Assembly (NCBI RefSeq): GCF_029962835.1
Contig: NC_080584.1
Coordinates: 84,410,862-84,474,861, forward strand
DNA length: 64,000 bases
Reading direction: 5' to 3'
Source of the DNA: Magnolia sinica
Lineage: Eukaryota; Streptophyta; Magnoliopsida; Magnoliales; Magnoliaceae
Shown: one piece after another, positions 53,829 to 64,000 of the stretch
Layout: every line of letters begins with the position of its first letter
How positions within the stretch are numbered: position 1 is the first letter of the stretch
Notes under the pieces: generated by a model
Databases searched by the model: none
What the model was told of the DNA's origin: nothing
The model's input: the letters and a program-made list of their open reading frames with translations, nothing else
Translations under genes and position numbers: made by a program

Positions 53829-54365
53829 TGTTGGGATTTTGGCCTGCGGAATCACACAGATCTAGATCTAGTATTGCAATCTAATAACACCAAGCACACA
53901 CAAGAGAACACAGATTTAACATGAAAAACCCTTGCGGGAAAAAACCACGGCATAAAGCGACAAATCTCTACTATGAAAATAGAAATTACAAAGAGAGAGG
54001 ACTTAACCGATTCGAACAACCTCGAATCTCACCCTTGCTACACCCTTTAGAAACCCTAAAATCCTTTTAAGAACTCTTGGAACTCCTTTAGAAAGCCTTA
54101 GAAAAATTTAGAATAGCCCTAGGGATCCTTATTTATAGTTTAGGAAACTTTTGTTTCGCACCCTTGCGAAAGGCGACATAGAAATCCACAGTCCGCATCA
54201 AATTCAGAAATGAATCTGCGTAACCACTACCGGTTGAACGGACTGCACGACCGATCGAGCGGACCCTACGACCGGTCAAGCACCTCGGACCCAAAAACTA
54301 ATGCTCGCTGGAGTTAGAGTCGAGCACGGAAAAAAAAAATTCCAGATTTAAAATATCTGACAACA
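53829..54365 (-). repeat. 5' LTR of the copia element (537 bp)
   Basis: The partner of 50631-51248. It has only about three CACGACCGGTCGAGC-type words (54228-54284) and lacks the segment between the GAGTCGAGCA word and the terminal A-tract. Confidence 0.9.
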
Positions 54366-54626
54366 AACTGGATCACATGGAAAAAAAACATGTGTCTCTT
54401 ATGGTAGGGTAACGAGGCTTTTTCTAGCACTAACCACTACTCATGAGTAGCCAGCTCCGAGCCACTTAAAATGTGGTTGGGCGAAGTGCGTACTCAACGG
54501 AAACCCATCACCGGCCAACCAATCAAACCCCACCACGTACGTTGCCACGGGTCCTTACATCTTACCCACATAATAATTGTATCAGCCCAACATTTTGGTG
54601 GGAACGGATTGGCTACTCCTCGGTGC

Positions 54627-55085
54627 TCTGTGGGCCCCAACATGATGTATTTGTTTCATCCATGCCGTCCATATATTTTTCAGTTTGTTTCATCCATGCC
54701 GTCCATATATTTTCCAGATCATTTTATGGTATGAGACAAAAATTGAGGTTTATCCAAATCTCAAGTGGAACACATTACAGAAAACAGTGTTGAATGAGAG
54801 TAGATCATTAAAAACCTTTCGGGGGCATAAAAGTCTTAGATTAATCTGATCTTTATTTTTCCATTCATCTGGACCTATATGACCTAATCAACAGATTGGA
54901 TTTCAAATAAACAGTACATTGGGCCTTAGGAGGATTTTAATTGTGGATATCCAATCACAATTGTTTTCCTATGGTGTGATCCACCTGAGATTTATATCCC
55001 TCTCATCTTTGGGATCAAGTCCTAAAATGGTCTTTAAAAATGGATGAACGGAATGGCTTAAACACATAAATCATGGTGGGGCCGA
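54627..55085 (+). repeat. Foldback repeat family, full-length copy with a 33-bp internal duplication
   Basis: Left TCTGTGGGCCCCAACATGAT; right ACATAAATCATGGTGGGGCC. In the left arm TTTGTTTCATCCATGCCGTC and the following ATATATTTTTCAG occur twice in direct tandem (about 54650-54715). Confidence 0.85.
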
Positions 55086-55758
55086 CAAAACACCGACCAC
55101 CAGCCACGGGGCTGGTGGCAGGGGGAGTAGCCAATCCGTTTTCCATTTTGGCATGTCATGTGCATAATAAATGGCTCAGATGCCACGCATGTTTGGGTAC
55201 ATGTAAAGGCGTGTCCTGGCCCAGCCAATCTTTCTATCAATAAATATTAATTAAAAAATTAAAAATTAAAAATCCAAGCAGACCAGACAATATAAGGACA
55301 ATCAACAATGTCTATGCATCAACTAATGAGAAATGATCATATACAACTATAGTATGTTAAGCTTACCAGGCCACACATATTCGCCTTCCAACAGGTCAAA
55401 TGAGTTGGAAATCCCACTCATTAGAAGGGTAGGAGGAACCGTCATGGAGATCACCATCATAGAAATGAGGCCAATCCACTCAGCGAGTGGACCACACCAG
55501 CTAAATCAAAACAGGTGTGGTCTACCTTATGATCGGACTAGCGGGTAGCATTAGCGAGAAATGATCCTACACAGATGATGAATTAGTGGGAAAAATCAGG
55601 TAGCATTGTAAGCTTAGCAAGCTATGGTTGCAAGTGATGAACGCTAGTTTAAGCAATATGCTGGATTTTTTAAACCGAGCAGGGAAAGGAGACGTACCTG
55701 TATTAAAATGTGCAGTGACCAAAACCCTACTTGGCATTTGAAGCACAGGAAAGTTATT

Positions 55759-55814
<56 letters not shown>

Positions 55815-56588
55815 GAAGAAGAAGGAAAGCCAATTAATACAACTCAAGTTACAATGTAGGAGAAGAAAACCAAATTCCAGCTGTTTAATGAGTTGGGACC
55901 CAACAAAGAGAAAATGGGTTCCCTTCGGACATTTTTGGAGTTTCTTTGGGTTTGGCTTGCGTCTGTCTTTTGTTAGTTAAGAGTTAGAGGAACCAATTTG
56001 GGAAGCCAACAAGTTTTTTTTTTTTTTTTTTTTTTTGGGTTTTAAGTTTGAATAGGAAAGTCTATTTAAGTGGGATTGGGTTTTTCTAGTATCTACTAAA
56101 AGGGAGGAGATGGGATATGAATTTTAAATTTTTAGGGGATTTTTATCACAAAATTCTTGGCAATTGACATTTTACCAAATAATGCCTCTACCACTTGAAA
56201 TTACAGGGTGGTGCTTCTGGAGAGAGGAAATTACAAAAAAAGTTGTTATCTAATTTCTCTTGTTTCATTTATTTTTTTAGTAGTGAAAGTTTAGACTTGT
56301 AGGGCCCACTTAGTATGTCTGAAACATTCAACCCGTACAACATAAGGAGCCTTACATGGTGGTCACATTAACAAATAATCCGGTTGATCAAATCATCAAA
56401 TGGGTTGCAATTGAATGTAGATGTTTTGATTGGTGTATATTATTTTTAATAGTTTGGTTCGCCTTATAATTGGGTCCCTCATAATTTTAGTTCATCTAAT
56501 AATAATGTTGTTTGCATCTATTGATGGGTTGATTTTACTATTCTTAATTCCCACTTTGTAGAGAAAATATAAACAAGGGCAGTAGTAT
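55086..56588. other. Intergenic DNA with GA microsatellite and poly-T
   Basis: No gene is recognised. A (GA)n tract lies at 55759-55806 and a T24 run at 56014-56037. The R/E-repeat frame across the GA tract is an artefact. Confidence 0.45.
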
Positions 56589-57055
56589 TAGAGATGTACA
56601 TGAGCCAAACTGAGTCAAGCTCGGCTCGGCCGACAAGCTACCCTAGCTTGAACTCGGCTCGGCTTTGCCAGCAGGCTACCCTATAGCTTGAACTCAGCTT
56701 GGCTTCATCGGCAGCTCAACTAGCTCAAGTTGAGTTTGAACCGAGCGTCAGCTCGTGCTTTCAAGCCTACAAGTTGAGTTTGAGTATAGATTTTTAAGTT
56801 TTTTAATGTATATAATATATACTATTTATTATAATTTATTTAAATATAAATATTTATATTGAGTGAACCCGCTCCAAGTCGAATTGATTTGAACCAAGTT
56901 AAGTTCTGAGTTGAGTGGAGTCGAGTGGAGTGTAGCATGGACTCTACTTGAAATTTTTTCGAGCGAAAAGAATTATCTCTACTCAGCTGAAATCCAGTTT
57001 TTTTTAATCGAGTCAAGCAAGTTAACCGAGCTACCTCGGTTTGTGTACAACTCTA
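56589..57055 (+). mobile_element. hAT-type MITE, 467 bp
   Basis: The ends TAGAGATGTACATGAGCC and (inverse of the right end) TAGAGTTGTACACAAACC are terminal inverted repeats. The flanks AGTAGTAT / ACTAGCAT match at 6 of 8 positions, a worn 8-bp duplication. The interior is rich in GAGCTCGGCTCGG-type words. It encodes no transposase. Confidence 0.75.
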
Positions 57056-57126
57056 ACTAGCATAAATTTACCCCTAAAAAAAGCATTCCCAGGCAGTATT
57101 TGGTAAATTAATCATGTTCTTAAAAG

Positions 57127-59055
57127 AAAATTTCAGTAAAAATTTCTCAAAAAAGAAAATAGCAAAAAAGCAGAGTTGCATAGGTTGTCCGAGTTTGTAG
57201 CCCCAAAAACGAGAAGGTTTGATGTGATGAGGCATGTACAAAGTTGGGACCCAGAGAAATTGTATATGGCAAGTGTGCATTCAGTTTCTACCATCGAGGA
57301 CCTGCGGTTCCGTGATCCAAACTGTTGATATGATCAGTGGACCCACTTTGATGATTAAGAGCAAAAATGGTGGGCCACATGCCAACTCAGATCTTTTTAT
57401 TTAGACCATACATCATGTGGGTCCCACCATTGATTGCCTGTCATTCCAGAAAACGCACTTGTTAAGGAAGAACATAAGAATAAACGTGCAAGTTCGTTTT
57501 GCCTAGGCTCAGGATGCAGCGTACATCACCAACGAGTGGGCCCGCATGCTGAATAGGGTTGTCAATAGGATGGGCTGGCCAGTTGGGCTTCCAGTCCCGG
57601 GCACTAGGGCTGAAAGTCGGGCGGGTTGGGTTGGTGCTCAACCCTAGCCCAACCCAAGGTTCCTATACCTCAACCTTAACCCAACACAACCTAACCTCAG
57701 GTTAGGAATTCTCAACCCAAGTCCAACCCAAGCGGGCTCGATCGGGTTGGTCAAGTGGTTACGTGCTAATATTTTCATTATTACATTAGTCTATTATATT
57801 TTCAATACTCATCTTATTTTTTATATATATGATTTTATTAATTATATATGCAGTTATTTACTGTAAAGAATTTCATTTTTTCTAAACAAGCAAGGTAAAA
57901 GATCGGACAACTACTTTTTTAAAAGTCATGTTGTTTAGCTTGCAATGTAGATGGGAGAGAGAAATCTGATGTATCTTATTAGCTTGAGTCATAAAAAATG
58001 ACGTGGACTAATGAAACTGGATGAATTTCCTTTGCTTTCAATATAGACGATCCACATTCAATTACAATTTATAAGTAACTTATATATTGATCGGGTTCAG
58101 GTTAGGTCAGGCAACTTGATACCTCAACCCGTGCCCAACCCAAGTTTTATCGAGTTGGTGTTTGTATAACCCAAACTCAAGACCGAACCCAATACATCAT
58201 GCCTGAGCCCAACCCAATGTCGGATTGGTCACACAGGTGGGTTCAGCCCTATTGGCCACCTCTGGCCGAACTTGTGCTAGGGGATTAGGACCAAGTGCCT
58301 GGGCTCAGACTGAGTTGGGCCTACGTTGAACAAGGCAGGCTGGGCTCAGACAGAGTAGCTTGGCCCACCCTAACCCGGCCTGTTGAGACCCCTAATGATG
58401 AGTATCCAAATGATCTGAATCATCTATGTTGTGGGCTCTATAATATAGATGATTTTGACCATTGCCAATATCTGTAAATGAGTTTAGAACAACAAAAGGG
58501 AGATTTTTAATGGCCCCCATTTAACACTAAAAATCACAACTTAGGATCATCGTTGAGCTCTTAACAAGGGAAAATAGTTTATTTGTGGTAGTAACACAAA
58601 TATGAACGGTTCAAATCAACTAAAGATTTCAATGTGTGGGGCCCAGTCGGTGCCAGTGTTGAATCATAGGTTGCGCGCGAGAGCCGCAAAATACGACTTG
58701 GGTTTTGCAACCCTATTGAAGATAGATTTTCTATGTGGGGCGACAGCGACATTTCCTACCCACACAAATGGTTGGTTGGATCAAGCTGATAATTAGTTGA
58801 TATTTATGTCTTCCCTTTATCCAGGTCATCGTGACTTTATCATTTGGTTGGATTGCAAATAAAAATTACAATGGGCCTTTGGAAAATTTTAAATGGTGGC
58901 CGTCCATTCACTATTGTTTCCTATGATATGGTGTAGTCCAAGTAAGATTTATATCTAATGGTCTAAAATGATATGGAAAAATGGATGGATGGCATGGATA
59001 TACAAAAACATATATATCAAGGTGAACAGCACAGTTAGGGCCGCACCATGTTGGG
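57127..59055 (+). repeat. Segmental duplication, left copy (X1-Y1), 1.93 kb
   Basis: It matches 61620-63535 throughout, from AAAATTTCAGTAAAAA to the ...CACCACGTTGGG end, with scattered substitutions and few small indels. It includes a nested pair of hAT-type MITEs (57554-58394) and a Y part (58601-59047) that carries the right half of a foldback element. Confidence 0.92.
57554..58394 (+). mobile_element. hAT-type MITE (841 bp) with another hAT-type MITE nested in it
   Basis: Outer ends: TAGGGTTGTCAATAGG and, inverted, TAGGGGTCTCAACAGG; flanks ATGCTGAA / ATGATGAG (6 of 8). Inner element 57605-58251: TAGGGCTGAAAGTCGGGC and, inverted, TAGGGCTGAACCCACC. Both encode nothing. The same nest recurs at 62047-62881, so it predates the duplication. 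Confidence 0.7.
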
Positions 59056-60111
59056 TAGGGGTGTACACGAACCAAGCTAGGTCGATTGGCTCGCTGACTC
59101 GACTCGACTCGACTCAGCTCGAAATTGACTCGAACTTGGCTCAACTCGGTTTGACTTGAATTGGCTCATTTTAGGGTATATATTTACCCCCTTTAAATAT
59201 TATAAAAATTAAAAAAATAATTAAAAATAAAATAAAATAAAAACCTACTTTTTTACTTTACCCCCTTTAAACAAAAACCCGGCCACACCTTATTTCTCTT
59301 CCATATTTTCCTTCCCCTTCAAAAAATACCCTAACTCTACCCGCACGGCCGCACTTTACCAGTCTTCCCTCTCTCAAGCGCTCCCCATTTCCCTTACCAG
59401 TCTTCCCTCTCTCTCTTAGGCGTTCCCCATTTCCCTTACTAGTCTTCCCTCTCTCTCTTAGGCGTTCCCCATTTCCCTTACCAGTCTTCCCTCTCTCTCT
59501 CTCTCAAGCGTTCCCTGCCCTGTCCAACGCAAGGCAAATGGCTCTTGATGTCGAGTTCTACACAGATACGTGCACGAGATAGGTTTGCCCATGTAGCTGT
59601 CGCTTTTGCAGGTATTGAAGCAAGACTCTATGCTGCTACAGACTTCCAAAAGATTCCAGCAGGCAGCCTCATGTTGTTTCTGCTGCCCATTCGGAATTTG
59701 ATCTGCTAAAGGCATTTGAAGCACTGAAAAGAGCTGTATATACTTTCATATTAGAGTGACAAGTTCTTATCTGATCTTTCCTAACAACAATTTTTTTCTG
59801 TTATTGCAATCCAGGCTATTATTTATTGAATTTTTTATTTTATTTTTTCCATTTCTCCATTATTGATATCTGATATTTCATGGTTGAGAGTTCGAGCTCG
59901 AACTCGGCTCGAAAAACATACTTGAACATGGCTCGAATGCTCGAAACTGGCTCGAACTCAACTCAATCTGGTCTGATTGCTGATTGACCCGAGCCGAGAT
60001 GGACATGCTGGCTCGATCGAGCCGAGCCGAGTTCAAGGTGTGTGTGACAGGTGACTGAGCTGAGTTGAGCTGAGCCCAGCTCGACTCGGTTCGGCTCGAT
60101 GTACACTCCTA
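59056..60111 (+). mobile_element. hAT-type non-autonomous element, 1056 bp, exact 8-bp target duplication
   Basis: The ends TAGGGGTGTACACGAACC and (inverted) TAGGAGTGTACATCGAGCC are terminal inverted repeats. ATGTTGGG flanks both sides (59048-59055, 60112-60119). It splits the Y1/Z1 unit, as the uninterrupted copies at 60.72 and 63.53 kb prove. Subterminal GGCTCGA-type words flank a 0.7-kb interior. That interior contains near-identical CTTAGGCGTTCCCCATTTCCC units (59380-59475) and a stretch of apparently captured coding-like DNA (about 59500-59760). Confidence 0.9.
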
Positions 60112-60286
60112 ATGTTGGGTGAAGCCAGGCCGCACTTTAAATCTTTTGGTAATCACACTTTCAGATTATCATAGAGATAACTCGCCTTCACTTTCTGGAA
60201 GTTAATCATGACTGTTAACAGTTTTTCTTTAACAGTTAGCTTTGTATCTTGAATAAATTTTCATCCACGAAGGTCTCATTTCATAC
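60112..60286 (+). repeat. Z1 unit (displaced right part of the Y1-Z1 repeat)
   Basis: It matches 60719-60897 (Z2): GTTGGGTGAAGCCAGGC, TCAGATTATCATAGAGAT and CTTTGTATCTTGAATAAATT are shared. The hAT-type element separates it from Y1. Confidence 0.88.
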
Positions 60287-60897
60287 ATATGAACGGTTCA
60301 AATCAACTAAAGATTTCAACATGTGGGGCCCAGTCGGTGCCAGTATTGAATCACGAGAGCCGGAAAATACGACTTGGGTTTTGCACCCTATTGAAGAGAG
60401 ATTTTCTACGTGGGGCAACAGTGACAATTCCTACCCACACGAATGGTCGGTTGGATCAAGCTGATAATTAGCTAATATTGGTGTCTTCCCTTTATCCAGG
60501 TCATCGTGACTTTATCATCAGGTTGGATTGCAATTAAAAATTACGGTGGGCCTTTGGAATTTTTAAATGGTGACCGTCCAATCACTATTGTTTCCTATAC
60601 TATGGTGTGGTCCAAGTAAGATTTATATCTAATGGTCTAAAATGATCTGGAAAAATGGATGGACGGCGTGGATATGCAAAAACATGTACATCGAGGTGAA
60701 CCCCACGGTCAGGGCCGCAGCACGTTGGGTGAAGCCAGGCTGCACCTTATATCTTTTGGGAATCACACTTTCAGATTATCATAGAGATTACTCGCCTTCA
60801 CTTCCCGGCAGTTAATCATGACCGCTAATAGTTTTTCTTCAACTGTGAGCTTTGTATCTTGAATAAATTTCGATCCACGGATGTCTCAATTCATACA
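60287..60897 (+). repeat. Y2-Z2 unit, uninterrupted
   Basis: Y2 starts TATGAACGGTTCAAATCAAC and matches 58601-59047 and 63088-63535. Z2 follows directly. This gives the pre-insertion structure of the tandem unit (~610 bp). Confidence 0.9.
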
Positions 60898-60969
60898 AAC
60901 TGCCACGTGTACTATGTTAGTTTGAATTGCACACAGGAAGTTCTTGTAGTCTGAAACCAAGCGAGGACC

Positions 60970-61385
60970 GCAGATATGCCTGTGACAAATCCACTCCGTC
61001 CATAAGTTTCGAAAGATCACAATAAGATGGAAATCAAAAATAGAAAGATCCAAACCCTAGGTGGGCCACACAACACGAAAGAGAAGGGATTGAACGTTCA
61101 ATATTGGAAACACCGTGGGGGCCACAGAAGTTTTGTATCATAATAATATTTTTTGCATATAGTTTATCTGATTCATAATAACCATATGAACCGTTTGGAT
61201 CGCATATAAACATTATGATCGGGTTCAGGGGGGTTTCAATGGTTGACGTTTCTGTTCTCACTGTTTCATGTGGTTGTGGCCATCTGAGCTTTCGAATCCG
61301 TATGAGTTTTGGATTTCTATATTATTGTGGTCTCTCGGAACTGATAGACGGAGTTGATTTATCATAGGGCATCTCTTTGGGCCTC
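60970..61385 (+). repeat. Foldback repeat family, diverged full-length copy
   Basis: Left ATCCACTCCGTCCATAAGTT, GATCCAAACCCTAGGTGGGC and GAAGGGATTGAACGTTCAAT; centre GAAGTTTTGTATCATAATAA; right GGTTTCAATGGTTGACGTTT, TTCGAATCCGTATGAGTTTT and ATAGACGGAGTTGATTTATC. The outer ends are eroded. Confidence 0.7.
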
Positions 61386-61619
61386 ACATAGCTTCCGAAC
61401 ACAGGCAATTGGTGGCTCTGCCATGCACGTGTTCTGCACTTTATAACCTTTTAGAAAAATCACAGGATACTCGCCAGATGTATTGCACATACGATCTTCT
61501 TGGGATTTGAGTTCTGACGAGTGGTCCCATACTCAGTAATTCGGACAACTCTGTCTGCTGCCTTCCATTTGCCGAGTTGAATGAAACATGGACGTACGCT
61601 TTTATTATCAATTTAAATA

Positions 61620-63535
61620 AAAATTTCAGTAAAAAATTCTCAAAAAAGAAAATAGCAAAAAAGCAGAGTTGTATAGGTTGTCCGAGTTTGTAGCCCCAAA
61701 AACGAGAAGGTTTGATGTGATGAGGCATGTACAAGGTTGGGACCCAGAGAAGTTGTATATGGCAAGTGTGCATTCAGTTTCTACCCTCGAGGACTTGCGG
61801 TTCCGTGATCCAAACTGTTGATATGATCAGTGGACCCACTTTGATGATTAAGAGCAAAAATGGTGGGCCACATGCCAACTCAGATCTTTTTATTTAGACC
61901 ATACATCATGTGGGTCCCACCATTGATTGCCTGTCATTCCAGAAAATGCACTTTTTAAGGAAGAACATAAGAATAAACGTGCAAGTTCGTTTTGCCTAGG
62001 CTCAGGATCCAGCGTACATCACCAACGTGTGGGCCCACATGCTGAATAGGGTTGTCAATAGGATGGGCTGGCCAGTTGGGCTTCCAGTCCTGGGCACTAG
62101 GGCTGAAAGTCCGGCGGGTTGGGTTGGTGCTCAACCCTAGCCCAACCTAAGGTTGCGATACCTCAACCTTAACCCAACTCAACCTAACCTCGGGTTAGGA
62201 ATTCTCAACCCAAGTCCAACCCAAGCGGGCTCAGGTTGGTCAAGTGGTTACGTGCTAATATTTTCATTATTACATTAGTCTATTATATTTTTAATACGCA
62301 TCTTTTTTTTTCTACATATGATTTTATTAATTATATATACAGTTATTTACGGTAAAGAATTTCATTTTTTCTAAAGAAGCAAGGTAAAAGATCGAACAGC
62401 AACTTTTTTAAAAGTCATGCTGTTTAGCTCGCAATGTATCTGGGAGAGAGAAATCCAATGTATCTTATTAGCTTGAGTCATCAAAAATGACGTGGACTAA
62501 TGAAACTCGATGAATTTCCTTTGCTTTCAATACAGACGATCCACATTCAATTACAATTTATAAGTAACTTATATATTAATTGGGTTCGGGTTAGGTCAGA
62601 CAACCCAATACTTCAACCCATGCCCAACCCAAGTTTTATCGGGTTGGTGTTTGTATAACCCAAGCTTGAGACTAAACCCGATACATCATGCCCTATCCCA
62701 ACCCAATGTGGGATCAGTCACAGGTGGGTTCAGCCCTATTGGCCACCTCTGGCCGAACTTGTGCTAGGGTATCAGGACCAAGTGCCTGGGCTCAGACTGG
62801 GTTGGGCCTTCGTTGAACAAGGCAGGCTGGGCTCAGACAGAGCAGCTTGGCCCACCCTAACTCGGCATGTTGAGACCCCTAATGATGAGTATCCAAATGA
62901 CCTGAACCGTCTATGTTGTGGGGTCTATAATATAGATGATTTTGACCATTGCCAATATCTGTAAATGAGTTTAGAAAAACAAAAAGGAGAGTTTTAATGG
63001 CTCCCATTTAACATTAAAAATCACAACTTAGGATCATAGTTGAGTTCTTAACAAGGGAAAATGGTTTATCTGTGGTAGTAACACAAATATGAACGGTTCA
63101 AATCAACTAAAGATTTCAACGTGTGGGGCCCAGTCGGTACCAGTGTTGAATCATGAGTCACGCGCGAGAGCCGCAAAATACGACTTGGGTTTTGCACCCT
63201 ATTGAAGATAGATTTTCCAGGTGGGGCGACGGCGACATTTCCTACCTACACAAATGGTTGGTTGGATCAAGCTGATAATTAGCTGATATTTGTGTCTTCC
63301 CTTTATCCAGGTCATCATGACTCTATCATCAGGTTGGATTGCAAATAAAAATTACGGTGGGCCTTTGGAAAATTTTAATGGTGGCCGTCCAATCACTATT
63401 GTTTCTTATGCTATGGTACAGTCTAAGTAAGATTTATATCTAATGTGTAAAATAATATGGAAAAACATATGGACGGCCTGGATATGCAAAAACATATACA
63501 TCAAGGTGAACCCCACGGTCAGGGCCGCACCACGT
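61620..63535 (+). repeat. Segmental duplication, right copy (X2-Y3)
   Basis: The partner of 57127-59055. It has the same nested hAT-type MITEs (62047-62881) and the same Y part. Open frames in both copies (for example at 58295 and 62761) are paralogous noncoding text. Confidence 0.92.
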
Positions 63536-63563
63536 TGGGTGAAGGTAGGCCGCACCTTATATC

Positions 63564-63715
63564 TAGGAATGTACACCGAGTCGAATCGAGTCGAGCTGGC
63601 TTCAGCTCGACTCGGCTCGAATACCAGCTGACCTCTACTTGAACTCTGCTCGGCTTAGTCCTCGAGCTTGATAGGCCAACTCGGCTCGATTCCCTCAGCA
63701 GCTCGGGTCGAGTTC
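63564..63715 (+). mobile_element. hAT-type element, left end only seen
   Basis: TAGGAATGTACACCGAGTCG interrupts the Z3 unit after CCTTATATC, at a different base from the 59056 insertion. GCTCGGCTCGA-type words follow to about 63715. No right end or second CTTATATC is found before base 64000, so it is truncated or extends beyond the window. Confidence 0.65.
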
Positions 63716-63903
63716 ACCATTGAGGCATTTCCACAAGCACTTGAACTGCAACTTCAAAATCCCACTGCTTTACAAATAGAGGCAATAATTTTGAATATCC
63801 CACATGATTGACATAAGTGATTGTATGTAGAGTTGTGGGTGGGTTGAATGCAGCCAACAGACAAATGATATCCAGCAAATAGTTTTGAATTCAATGCACT
63901 TAC

Positions 63904-64000
63904 CGAAAGTATAGGTGATGGGCTTTCTATCACGAAGGGAGCGTCCTAAGGAAAGCCCATCTGTGGTCATAATGCTATCAAGGAGTGCTTCTCTTTGTTG
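63904..64000 (-). CDS. Exon 3' part of a gene entering from the right, product uncertain
   Basis: On the minus strand the frame from 64000 to 63904 is open and reads QQREALLDSIMTTDGLSL then GRSLRDRKPITYTFG. It is cut at a consensus donor G|GTAAGT (63903). The 97 bp end in phase 1. The composition and the GRSLRDRKP.TYTF string look like a conserved basic linker of a nuclear protein. I have only a vague memory of similar text in DDT-domain or chromatin-related plant proteins and do not name it. The following intron runs left to at least the hAT-type fragment. Confidence 0.5.

Larger units (their letters stand above)
50631..54365 (-). mobile_element. Ty1/copia LTR retrotransposon, internally deleted, 3.7 kb
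   Basis: It is bounded by LTRs 50631-51248 (3' LTR) and 53829-54365 (5' LTR), ends TGTTG...CAACA, flanked by GACTG and AACTG (4 of 5 bases). The primer site is at 53815-53826. On the minus strand it encodes gag, zinc knuckle, protease region, GAG-pre-integrase, then remnants of reverse transcriptase and RNase H (about 51900-51480). The integrase core and most of reverse transcriptase are missing, so the interior is about 2.6 kb instead of the usual ~4 kb. Confidence 0.88.

Noticed and set aside
57605..58251. Telomere-like repeats (CAACCC / GGTTGGG words)
   Set aside because: The words are irregular and part of a duplicated hAT-type MITE; they do not form a TTTAGGG array.

Overview
This window is plant nuclear DNA: intron-containing genes with GT..AG junctions, long AT and GA/CT microsatellites, Ty1/copia and Ty3/gypsy LTR retrotransposons, hAT-type MITEs, and very low gene density. 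The recurrent phrase of the type GTGGGGCCCACCATGATGTATG...CACACCGTCCATCCA is one I associate from memory with magnoliid genomes (Magnolia, Liriodendron, Lauraceae). That taxonomic hint is an inference; nothing here proves the species.

Host genes are few. (1) 77-1333 (+): the last two exons in view of an ABCG half-size transporter (transmembrane half; the ATP-binding half lies left of the window). (2) 23356-24166 (-): a complete two-exon TIR-only immune-type protein of 175 residues, with a TATA box and a duplicated 5' leader. (3) 63904-64000 (-): the 3' end of an exon, closed by a GTAAGT donor, of a gene entering from the right. (4) A weak 70-codon candidate at 16248-16460 (+). Everything else is repeat or unassigned intergenic DNA.

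Layout. 1-2.1 kb: ABCG gene and 3' flank. 2-5 kb: AT microsatellite and foldback repeats. 5.15-8.9 kb: a long solo-LTR-like block (TGTAAC...GTTACA, minus-oriented). 10.6-14.3 kb: LTR debris, a decayed plus-strand copia element and a related solo LTR. 15.5-28.6 kb: repeated ~430-bp foldback elements around the TIR gene. 28.9-48.7 kb: a 19.8-kb nested retrotransposon stack. Its outer layer is an old Ty3/gypsy element (LTRs 28948-29595 and 48236-48745). This is split by a solo LTR (30468-32544, perfect TAGGG duplication) and by a younger Athila-like element (33444-45379, perfect TATAT duplication, 2.2-kb LTRs). The Athila interior is chimeric: after gag-protease it carries a second copy of 486 bp of the outer element and then another LTR-like block. 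49.5-55 kb: foldback repeats, one split by a minus-strand copia element (50631-54365). 56.5-64 kb: hAT-type MITEs and a 1.9-kb duplication, one unit of which is broken by a hAT-type insertion with an exact 8-bp target duplication.

The most striking unexplained structure is the foldback family: at least a dozen copies, each ~420-460 bp and nearly a whole-length inverted repeat, present between genes, inside retrotransposon-like blocks and in the right-hand duplication. The window thus records several rounds of insertion and duplication whose order can be read from target duplications and interruptions.
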